Below, piece by piece: positions 23,014-31,641 of a DNA stretch of 64,000 nt. Location of the stretch: positions 49,603,676 to 49,667,675 of the forward strand of contig CM049311.1 in assembly GCA_026874595.1 (NCBI GenBank), written 5' to 3'. This DNA comes from Sipunculus nudus (Eukaryota; Annelida; Sipuncula; Golfingiida; Sipunculidae). The translations under genes were made by a program, and so were the position numbers. The notes under the pieces were generated by a model. The model was not told the DNA's origin. It searched no databases and worked only from the letters and a program-made list of their open reading frames with translations. How positions within the stretch are numbered: position 1 is the stretch's first letter; every line of letters begins with the position of its first letter.

Positions 23014-23262
23014 TAAATGCCCAATGAGGAGGGAAATTATATAGGAGAAACCGGCACCAAATTCAGGCTCAGAATGAACAACCACAAAAGAACCATCCGC
23101 GACAACACTCCCGGATTCCCCGTGACCGCACATTTCAACAAATCAGACCATTCTCTCCGAGATTTAACATGCACCATCCTTAAAGGCAACTTTCCCTCCA
23201 GCAAAGACAGAATCACATCCGAACAAAAGCACATTCATACACTACGTACGCACATAAAATGA
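23014..23262 (+). pseudogene. GIY-YIG endonuclease domain of a Penelope-like element
   Basis: The frame reads CPNEEGNYIGETGTKFRLRM, then NNHKRTI, FPVTAHFNKSDHSLRDL, RITSEQKHIHTL and LRTHIK. The Y-I-G-E-T core, the Arg of R-L-R, the H-F-N...H block, the Glu before the final helix and the downstream 'LNKDLAF' match the GIY-YIG nuclease that ends PLE proteins. In PLEs this domain nicks DNA for target-primed reverse transcription. The usual '...GLN' is interrupted: the Gly codon position reads TGA at 23260-23262 and the frame then continues LNKDLAFLCKYPALSTYFST. One nonsense change and loss of everything upstream make it non-functional. Confidence 0.8.
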
Positions 23263-23543
23263 TTAAACAAAGACTTGGCTTTTCTCTGTAAATACCCGGC
23301 ACTCAGCACATACTTTTCCACTCGAGACTAACCCCTCCCTGTCTTTGACACCCCAGCAGCCCTGTTTTCATGTGGATATACACAGGCCAATCCTGACAAG
23401 ACATCAGATAGATTAATAGTCACTCACTCTGACGAAGGCTACAGGAGTAGCTGAAAATTTAGCAACAATCTGTACATGTTATCCAAATAATATGATTGTT
23501 TGAAATGTCTCACATCTTTTTATGTTCATTGACTATATATATT

Positions 23544-23548
<5 letters not shown>

Positions 23549-23615
<67 letters not shown>
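23549..23615. repeat. (TA)n microsatellite
   Basis: A pure TA tract of 67 bp. Confidence 0.95.
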
Positions 23616-23619
<4 letters not shown>

Positions 23620-23644
23620 CTGAAGAAAAACAACACTGTAAATT
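23616..23644 (-). repeat. 29-bp inverted copy of the ribozyme 3' flank
   Basis: The plus-strand sequence from 'aactctgaagaaaaacaaca' to 'ctgtaaatt' is the exact reverse complement of 23854-23882, which lies just 3' of the predicted hammerhead cleavage site. It directly abuts the (TA)n tract. Confidence 0.85.
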
Positions 23645-23666
23645 GGCACACTGTGTACCCCGCCCA

Positions 23667-23696
23667 ATCCTATTGTGCCCCCGAGGACAATAGGAT
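23667..23696. other. Perfect 10-bp stem hairpin
   Basis: ATCCTATTGT at 23667-23676 pairs with ACAATAGGAT at 23687-23696 around a 10-nt loop GCCCCCGAGG. It is not followed by a T-run, so there is no reason to call it a terminator. Confidence 0.8.
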
Positions 23697-23717
23697 CAGT
23701 GTCAGTCATTAAATGTT

Positions 23718-23730
23718 CCCCCCCCCCCCA
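23718..23730. repeat. C13 homopolymer
   Basis: Thirteen consecutive C. Confidence 0.95.
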
Positions 23731-23808
23731 ATACGCACAAAGCATAATCTCGTAATCTCGTAAAGTCTATAGCTTTTCAAACCACGCCGTTAGCTTCATT
23801 TTAACAAC

Positions 23809-23856
23809 ATTCACCTGATGATCGGGTCGCATCCCGTGAAACAGACTGTAGTGAAT
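23809..23856 (+). ncRNA. Predicted type I hammerhead ribozyme
   Basis: Every core element of a hammerhead is present in order. Stem I 5' strand is ATTCAC (23809-23814), followed by the CTGATGA core (23815-23821). Stem II is CGGG/CCCG (23823-23826 / 23833-23836) with loop TCGCAT. Next come GAAA (23838-23841) and a short stem III CA/TG with loop GAC. The cleavage triplet is GTA (23848-23850), and stem I 3' strand GTGAAT (23851-23856) pairs perfectly with ATTCAC. Cleavage is predicted after 23850. Short stem III type I hammerheads are known in Penelope-like elements, and a PLE GIY-YIG remnant lies 550 bp upstream. One weakness is a U-U at positions 10.1/11.1 where a pair is usual, which may lower activity. 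Confidence 0.75.
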
Positions 23857-23882
23857 TTACAGTGTTGTTTTTCTTCAGAGTT
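23854..23882 (+). repeat. 29-bp ribozyme 3' flank, repeated inverted at 23616
   Basis: Exact reverse-complement partner of 23616-23644. It begins 3 nt after the predicted cleavage site. Confidence 0.85.
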
Positions 23883-23938
23883 ATACTGCTCTGGCTTAGT
23901 CTGTAGGCCATAGAGCACTTTACAACGGAGGGTAACTC

Positions 23939-23943
<5 letters not shown>

Positions 23944-23988
<45 letters not shown>
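23944..23988. repeat. (TA)n microsatellite
   Basis: A pure TA tract closing the Penelope-like region. Confidence 0.95.
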
Positions 23989-23990
<2 letters not shown>

Positions 23991-24859
23991 CTTATTTGAC
24001 CAAATGTTTGATATTAAACATTTAAACAAAGGTCTTACCGTTTATGTGCTTTGTGCTTTTTTCCGGATACGCGTGATGAATCCAAGATCAGAGCATACAT
24101 GAATACGTTGAACTCTAATGCACACCAATTAGATTAGTCCATAGTAACTTCACGTCTAATGATTTGTAAGGGTTCTTGCAGATAGTTATTCCGATGCGTT
24201 CCATGCAGTCCTCACACGGCGGTGTGCAGAGTTCATATTTTTTTGCCCCCTCAGAGATTAACACCCAGAGGATTAATCAGTTGGAAACCCATTATTTCCT
24301 GTTGCTTTTTCTTTCAAGGAATACTCATTTCTGTTCATTTCATGCTTCCATGCACCTTAATTCATCAGTCGATGACTGAATCAGTTGATATGCCTCAAAT
24401 ACGCCTAGAATACTGACGTCCGTTGCCTTAAAACCAATTACAAAAGATTACAATTCATAAAATAAGCAACGAAAAATTGGTAGATGTAAGGGCCATTCCT
24501 TGATGTAACTGACAACAATTTCAAGGCAAGTTACATCAATGGTAGATTTCTTGCAGGTGCGGTGAGGTGTCCCGGGTGCACCTGTACTGCACTTCGCCGA
24601 GTTTCAGATATTCAGGAGACTGCCCTACGCCATTGATTCGCCAGGTACAGTATAATAAAAGGGCTGCGGGATGAGCGGGCTTGGAATGTCTGTCTCAACA
24701 AACTTAGCCCTCTAAGAACAAGGTTGTTTTAACAAATCAGAGCTTTATTCTGTCCTTCACCGGCACATTTGGAGCTTGTTGATCCGGTTAACCAGCGCAG
24801 AGCACGGTAGGTCAGGCCACACACACACAAATAATCGTTCTACGTCCCTTTTTATCAGC
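23991..24859. other. Unassigned sequence with an 11-bp palindrome
   Basis: TTGATGTAACT (24500-24510) pairs with AGTTACATCAA (24529-24539). From about 24540 to 24830 the GC content rises ('gtcccgggtgcacctg', 'gcgggatgagcgggc'). No open frame with a recognised domain; it may be a control region or old element. Confidence 0.4.
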
Positions 24860-25187
24860 CAGTGATGTAGTCGAGTCCACACCATACGAGTCTGGTGCAA
24901 GTCCTAGTCCAAGCTACTTGAGTTAAAGTGTGAGAGGTTCGAGCCAAAGTTCACTCTCTTCGCGTCAAAGTCATCAGGAACCCGATTCAAAGTCAGGGTC
25001 CAATAAAAATTTCTATTAAATGAAATTTAAAATGCAAATATCAGATTGCCATGATTAGTTGTATGTTAGTTTACACATGTTTTCACTTTAATGTTAAGCT
25101 ACGTTTATCTAAAGATGCAGGGCTGACGCTTGGTATATATATGGTATTTTATGCAATCGTCTGCTAGTAGTTCGCATATATATTAAT
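24860..25187. repeat. CAGTGATGTAGTC...-type degenerate repeat
   Basis: It starts CAGTGATGTAGTCGAGTCC and has several 'gagtcc/caagtcc' motifs. Similar motif-rich sequence ('ggactcgagatggactcgg') reappears at 25960-26010, so this older repeat seems to have been interrupted by the element at 25196-25929. No target duplication found for the outer repeat. Confidence 0.4.
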
Positions 25188-25195
25188 GTCTTTAC

Positions 25196-25929
25196 TAAGG
25201 CTGGAAATCGGTCTGCCTATTCAGGTACAAGACGTATTGCGATACACTCATTTCGATACCCGATACGCTCCATTTTTCTTTGTATAAAATTTTCTGTATA
25301 TAAAACTATGTTCTACATCTATGCATATTGATATTAAATAAAAAAATAAAATTATTATTAATAAAAACAACTGATTAAAAAATCTTAATTTTAAAATCAC
25401 GTCATTTAAAGCAGGCATAGGCATATCATTCTTATATAAAACTACAGCCAAAACTTCGATTGGCTGCACTATTCTCCTTGGGGGTGGACAGGTTAAAATT
25501 CTAAGGATGAGGTCAAACTGTTGTTCGATAAATGGGTTAAGATACGTAATATTTGGGCAGATACATTTTCCTCGTTTATTAAAAGATTACTGAATATTAA
25601 AAACAGCAATCTTGTTTAAGCCAAGCCCTTTGCACTTCCCCTTCCCACCTTTCTTTTGTATTTGGTTGGAAAAATTATAGACCGTTTTCATGTCATGAAA
25701 ATACATTTTCTGTATAGTTCAGGGAATATGAATCTATGTATCAGTCACATTTTCCTGCGTTTATTTTGTTTTTCCCAAGGCTTTGATGTCAAAAGCGACG
25801 TTTTGAGTGATCTTTGAACACCTCAAGAAATTGTTTGGCTAAAACTTAAGTATAGGTAAAGATAGATTATAGAGCGATATACATTTGATACGATTTGTAT
25901 CGATATATCGCTATATCGATACAGCCCTA
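25196..25929. mobile_element. hAT-like MITE with TAAGGCTGG/CAGCCCTA ends (734 bp)
   Basis: The left end is TAAGGCTGGAAATCGG and the right end is the complement of TAGGGCTGTATCGATA. The flanks are GTCTTTAC (25188-25195) and GTCTTAAC (25930-25937), an 8-bp duplication with one mismatch, which is the hAT length. Subterminal 'cgatatatcgctatatcgat' repeats are present. There is no transposase frame. It is nested in the CAGTGATG-type repeat. Confidence 0.75.
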
Positions 25930-25937
25930 GTCTTAAC

Positions 25938-26724
25938 AATATATGACAGATCTTTCAGCCTGTTGGACTCGAGATGGACTCGGCATGATTTCCCGAGTCC
26001 TTTCCTACGGCTGCCTGCCACCCGAACGTCGATTTTTAATTAACTGAAGACGTTGAGGAAGAAGTACAAGCTATATGGTTCGGATCGAACTGTCGCTTAT
26101 CGAACTGTCATATTCCTGATGTCAGGCAATGTTATTAATACAGGTAAAGTTGAAATTAAAATTTGTGTTGTATACATCTACAAGGTTTCAGGAGCTGTGG
26201 AGCATTCTTGATTGTTGTTCCTGGAGGCTGAACAAATGTCAGGCATTTTGTCTCGTCCGGTCCATTATTTGAAGAAAAAAACGGCCATTCATTCCATATT
26301 TTTGTCTCAGAGTCAGCAGGACTTTTGTGTGTGTTTGGTCTACCTGAGTGGCTTACACTGCTCGTTAGGCTGATAAGTCCAGAGTATCGAAGGATTATGT
26401 TTACTAACTACGAAAAAAATACCGCAAACAATGACCACTAAGACTTGCAAAATGGCTAAGAGCGATTCGGAGAGTCCAGTGCCCATGGCACTAAAGAAGC
26501 GAACCTTGATCTAATCTATTTTTGTAGGAGCATCGGGTTCATTATGTGATCTGCATACCGGGCCAAACCATCCTAGCACGAAACAAATGATGATACAAAC
26601 ATAATGATACATTCCCGTTAAATAAGCTGAAAGTTTGTGTTCTGTATCCAATGAGCATCATCATTAAAATAAAATATAAACTTATTTGTTTTACATTGAT
26701 TTTACAAATAGTTATTATTACTAA
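25938..26724. other. Tail of outer repeat and unassigned sequence
   Basis: 25960-26010 continues the GGACTCG motif block. The rest shows nothing recognisable. Confidence 0.35.
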
Positions 26725-26915
26725 TCGAGGCACTCACCATGGCTCCGGTGATTGCGTTCGGTTCTCTGCAGAACTGGAGGAAACTGGAGTACCGAGAGAA
26801 AACCACCGGCTTGGACGGGCAACTACAACTCAATCTCATAGTTACGCCGGGGATCGAACCCGGGTCGTTGGCGGAGAGAGCCAAGCGTTTTACCACTCAG
26901 CTGTCCAGGCCCCAA
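26725..26915 (-). mobile_element. tRNA-derived SINE of a second family (minus strand)
   Basis: On the minus strand the head 'cagctgagtggtaaaacgc' is an A box and 'gggttcgatcccc' a B box at the expected spacing. It is followed by a non-tRNA body containing 'tctcggtactccagtttcct'. This body resembles conserved central sequence of invertebrate SINEs; I recognise it only loosely. The tRNA-like head lacks a closing acceptor stem, so it is not called a tRNA gene. Confidence 0.75.
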
Positions 26916-27613
26916 TAGCATCATCAGTGTGGGCATAATCTAAGGTGTTTTACATTTAGGCTTATAATCTAAGCCTTTCTTGCAAGTTATTTTCGTAACT
27001 GAAACATTTTATATCTAAATGATTTATCTCAGTAAAAATGTAATATAAAAAGAGCTTATAGTTGAAGGAAAAAAAGAAGGAATAAAATTATGGGTTACTT
27101 CTCTACTAGCTATACCCAAGTTTATTACATATAATCGGACACATGGTGTCAAAGATTTACGCTTCTCACGCAGCGGTTATAAACTGCTTTCGTCCTTGAT
27201 ATATCCTTTCGTGTAAACGCTGCTTTATATGGCAAGGTTTTCTTGGCAGGATTACCGGGGTGTATAGTACCGCATATTTTGTAAACAACATTGATACACA
27301 TGCATGTGAAGTAACAGTATATACTTCAGATGGCCTATTTTAAATATGGTATGCCAAGTCAGGGGATACTACAGTATCTCTGGTGCAAGATATTCAAGTG
27401 TTCTCATATTTTCTTTCTGTTATGCATCTCATATAGAGAGAATAAAAGACATGGAATTCATCAATTGCCTCATAGAATCATTATAAAAAATAATATAGTG
27501 TATTTCATTGTTTGTAAATAGGTGTGACTAAAGTCGTCAGTTAAAATCATTGAATTATGAAAGATAAAGTGTTGAAAGCTGAGCAAACTTGATTTCGTAT
27601 AATCAAAATATAT
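26916..27613. other. Unassigned AT-rich sequence
   Basis: Nothing recognised. Confidence 0.4.
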
Positions 27614-27755
27614 CAGAAGCGGATCCAAAGAGGGGTCCAGGGGTCCGAACATCCGTTTTTTCAGTCGTTGCAAACATTTTTCAAGGGTTTCAAACAACCC
27701 TCTCCCCCCCCCCCCATTTGGGACCCCCCTTTCAAGAATCCTGGATCCGACCCTG
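27614..27755. mobile_element. CAGAAGCGGATCCA-type MITE, copy A (142 bp)
   Basis: The left terminus CAGAAGCGGATCCA is mirrored on the right by the complement of CAGGGTCGGATCCAGG. Flanking TATAT at 27609-27613 and 27756-27760 gives a 5-bp duplication, though TA-rich surroundings weaken it. Copy B at 60100 has the same ends and also a 5-bp duplication. Contains a C12 run. Confidence 0.7.
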
Positions 27756-28858
27756 TATATATTCCATATTATATGACGGGAGTGAAGAAAATTCAGAAAT
27801 TTAGAGGCTTTTGTCCTCTTTTGTGTAACTAAGGGTTGTCTTGTAGAAATAGTATGGGGAGTCATCCCGCTTTTAATAGGACAACTAGGCCCTTACTGTC
27901 AGTCTTAGACTAAAGCTCAGCAGGGCTGGTTGGCTCGTGTATTAATGAGATGAATGATCAGGTGACAGATATGTGATGACTAGCTCAGTGTACTTGCTAA
28001 TCTTTACCGAGACAAGTTGCAAAAACAGACCCTCGGGAGAAGAGAACAGATATATAATAAGTACAATGAGCATCATGGTATTAAACACACTTTGGTACTT
28101 TAAGCTATATGGCAACTATGCAATTCCGTAAATTAAATGATTGACTTAAGAAAAACTGAAGGTAAAAATTACCTTTTTTTAATCGTTAAAAACATTATTA
28201 AATCAAATTTGTAATGGATCACCATACATATGTCATTTTAATTTTGGACACTGTTCTTTTTAATGTTTTTTTTTTTGTCTTGCGGTGTTGTCTCTTTGAT
28301 TTTCGAATATATATACAAAGGACTAAATTTTGTTATATATATGCGAAAGTTTTCCTAAATTAAAAAAGCAAAAGATTGATGTTTTAAATTTTAACAAATC
28401 TTTTATGCTAGCCATAAACAAAAAAAATATGATAATATCTTTTACATTATCTGATAATGAACAAGGTTGTTTATTCCCTTGGCTAAATCATTCTTTGTCA
28501 AATTTTAAGATTTTGTGCAAATACTCTATATGATGATGGCTACGCTCTGTCAACTGTATGATGAGATTGTGAAAGGATTACCTTATGAAAATGGAAGCCT
28601 CATGAAACACTATAATTAGTATAAAACTGAAAAATGTGAATAAATATTGCAGTGAATATTTTGCAAACCACAGAATATTCATAATCACTTTTGGGCCAGG
28701 TTAAACCTAAAGGCCTTAGAAAGCTACATGTCATGGTCACGGGCCCTGACTGCATCACTCAGTAAAAAGTTTGACTCAAGAACAGTTTCAGGCCAAGTGG
28801 ATCCTAGTAGGAAGGGTTATATGAACATCCTCTAGGACACAGCAGTGGGACTTATGAC
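27756..28858. other. Unassigned AT-rich sequence
   Basis: Short frames only, such as 28330-28533, which is Lys/Asn-rich as random AT-rich frames are. No gene supported. Confidence 0.4.
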
Positions 28859-29502
28859 TAGTGGTGGGAGTCGGTTCCTTTTTCATAATCGATCATCGGT
28901 TTGGGCAAACCGATCGATGATCGATTATTAATCGGTTCAGAAAAAATAAAGAAATATGCAATTATCTGTTAAACTGTACTTTCTTAATTCAGCCCGCGAG
29001 TCTTAGTAATTCTACCTTAAGAAAAGAAGTGTTTACCTTATTTTATATTTTCCTATATAAGTGATATATGCTTTTCAAAGTTTCATTTTAATTATTAATA
29101 ATAATCACAATCCAGGACATCTACTTGCTGCATAGACCTGGAGAATTTATGCAGCATTATAACGCTATACCGCCAATATTGTGCAATGTACATCTCATTA
29201 CAAAACTCCCCGCTAATTCTGCAGCTCCCAGCCAGTTCACAGAGGTTTATAAGGTCCTCCGTTTTCGCATCTACCGTGTTAAATTCAGTTACATACGGAA
29301 GTTATTTGGTAATAAAGACTCATTTTTTGAAGCGCAGAATGTTGTAAAAAATGGAAGAATAATTTTAGCCTATAACATAAAGGCATTCGGGAAAAAAATC
29401 ATGCTTATGATGTAATCGATAGTTGCCTTTGGTAATCGAGCGCTTGAAAGTGGCAGTAAACCGACTGACTTTCGATAAAACTCGATGATCGGCCCACCAC
29501 TA
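28859..29502. mobile_element. hAT-family MITE, TAGTGGTGGG ends (644 bp)
   Basis: Terminal inverted repeats TAGTGGTGGG and CCCACCACTA (10 bp, perfect) are flanked by a perfect 8-bp duplication CTTATGAC at 28851-28858 and 29503-29510. These are textbook hAT features. Both ends carry 'cgatgatcgatt'-type subterminal sequence. The 96-codon frame at 29125-29415 has no transposase motif, so the element is taken as non-autonomous. Confidence 0.9.
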
Positions 29503-29510
29503 CTTATGAC

Positions 29511-30170
29511 CATTGGGTCTTATGTTTTGACCCCATCACCCTGATAAATAGTAATTAATTGGTCTAATCAAGCATGGCCTCCCCTCTGATAATCTGCCTT
29601 ACAAGAGGCATACTTGAGGCTCTGTTACATCATTTCTGGTAGCAGGGCACTAATCAGCAAACCATAATAATGACATGACGTTAACCAATGAAACCATGTG
29701 CCACACAAACATTGTTTCATGCTCAAGAAAACCTTGTTATGCACAGGCTCTTTGAAGACTGCATGATACCGGCCAACAGGAAATCATGCATTCCTAATAC
29801 CTGAAACCTTCCAGAAGCCAGGCAAAGTCTTGTGACTGCATCACCCTAGCCATTTTGTTAGTTTTATAGATCTGTAAGTCAAAATTTAAACAAATATAGG
29901 GTTTAGGCACTTTTGGTGCCCAAAAGTTGCCTAAAACACCTGCTTAAAACCTGTTTTAGGCGAGGCAGTTTAACCAGGTTATAACCTATGGTTAAAACCT
30001 TCCTGGCTAAAACTTGCCAACCCTGTGTGTAACCAAATTAACATGTCCCCAGAAGTTTCTGTTACTTTGCCGTATCTTTGCCATATCTTATATGGTTGTT
30101 TCTGGCTTAAAACGGAGTTTACAAAAATTGTTTGAATTGTTTGAATTTTTTGTCAATCTTAACAGTATAG
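29511..30170. other. Unassigned sequence, possible hAT terminus near 30024
   Basis: The segment 29890-30024 is rich in 'taaaacc/ggttttag' repeats and ends 'aacttgccaaccctg', a form seen at hAT ends. A matching left end and duplication were not found. Confidence 0.35.
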
Positions 30171-30690
30171 ACAAAAATATGAACAGACAAATACTGTCAA
30201 CTAAATATACATTTTTTCTTGTATCAAATTACAGGAAATAAATGTGTTTTCTGGTATTTACATTACCTTAATTATGTCATTAATCCGTTCTCACGTTAAA
30301 TATAAATTTACAATGAAAGTATACGCAGATCAGTCCATTTCTGACAGGGAATAAAGCAAAATTCCTCAGTAAAGTACTTACTTTTTTGTGAACAGAGCTA
30401 AAAGGAAATTTTGAAACATGCCTTATACCATTTAAAATATGGCACACATATGCAGGTAACCTTGCAATAAGGGCTTTCTGGACTGTTTGCGCACAGAGAG
30501 GGATAGTTGATGATTAAGATGTCAACATTTGTAACAGAAACCTTATTTTACTACAATAGATCAATTTAAGTCAAGTTTGAAAAGATACAAAAAATAATAT
30601 CGATATATAAATATTATAACGCGTGACGCAATATGTGAATCACCCCATCGTGAAATACCGATATATCAATAATATAGCACAACGAATAAG
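30171..30690 (+). mobile_element. TAGGGC-family repeat fragment, second copy
   Basis: Related to 1978-2450 along about 400 bp ('tccgttctcacgttaaatat', 'ttacaatgaaagtata', 'aatatcgatatataaat'). No clean ends. Confidence 0.5.
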
Positions 30691-30797
30691 CAAACAATAA
30701 AAATCAATTCACTCTTACCGGTCACACATTAGAAAGACTTTTTTAAAACCACTTGACAACGTTTTACCATACATATTTATTTATTGGTAACATGTAT

Positions 30798-31641
30798 TGT
30801 TACGGAACCTAATATAAACAGATCACGTATGCGAGATGAACACAAATTTTGTAATGAAGATAAAAAACAATCAAATTATGTTACACTAGGCAGCGTTTAA
30901 TGTCTAGGGGAATGAATAAAGAAGTCAGTGGTTTTTTGTTTACAAATAACTATAATTTATTCCTAAAACAACCCTAACAATACAATACACTAAATCAATA
31001 CAATTAAACAATATAACAGCGGATAACAATAAATCAATACAATCACACAATAAAATAAACAATGTGCACAGTACCTGGATACCACCACTGCCACAATGAT
31101 AAGTTCTTTAAAATGTCTATGCCGGATGAAAAGTCCACACCAATCCTTTCGGAGAATAACAGTCCAATGTAATGCTCTTGTAACAATCCAGAAAGTAAAC
31201 TTGAGGCAGGCAGCATTGAATTGTATAGAGTAAGTAATAGTAAAATTCCTGAAATTACTGGATAATCGGACAGGTCCCAAAAAATGACCTAAACACGTCT
31301 GTGTCCGCTGGAATCTTCTGTCCTCTCTCCCGGTTTAAAACACAGCCCCCTACCTATAACTTCTCGCCCCAAGCCCAGAATTTTCCACTTCTCGAACAGT
31401 CTAAAGGATCTAACACAATACACAGGGAACACGCGTTACAGGAATCATCTAGAAGAACATCGCTGTGTCTCTACAGACCAGGGTCCACACGTGACCTCGG
31501 CTAGGCGAGAAAGCCCTAAGCTAGCATGACAACGAGAGCCCAACCAGTACGGACCAAACATAGAGTGCAACAAGCGGCCCGGCGAGGGCGCCACAACACG
31601 AGTTACGCCCGCGTCACACAATAAAAAGAGCACCTTTAACA
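30798..31641 (-). mobile_element. Solo LTR, copy 6 (844 bp, minus strand)
   Basis: The plus strand reads TGTTACGGAACC...CACCTTTAACA. GTAT at 30794-30797 and GTAT at 31642-31645 form a perfect 4-bp duplication. The reverse of 'agttataggtagggggctg' marks the TATA region near 31345-31365, and the reverse of 'aggaataaa' is near 30958-30966. Most similar to copy 2. Confidence 0.85.

Larger units (their letters stand above)
23011..23990 (+). mobile_element. Penelope-like element (PLE), 3' part
   Basis: The order is GIY-YIG endonuclease coding remnant (23014-23340), 3' sequence with 'ctctgacgaaggctacagg' (about 23430), a (TA)n tract, a perfect hairpin, and a hammerhead-ribozyme fold (23809-23856) before another (TA)n tract. 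GIY-YIG next to a hammerhead motif is a known combination in Penelope-like elements. The reverse transcriptase is absent, so it is 5' truncated at the first (TA)n. Whether all parts derive from one insertion is inference. Confidence 0.65.

Noticed and set aside
23425-23475. Second hammerhead at CTGACGA...GAAA
   Set aside because: CTGANGA, a good stem II (GCTAC/GTAGC) and GAAA are present, but no downstream strand pairs with the stem I 5' side and there is no usable NUH site. At most a decayed motif.
26845-26915. tRNA gene on the minus strand
   Set aside because: Good A and B boxes but no convincing anticodon and acceptor pairing. It continues into SINE body.
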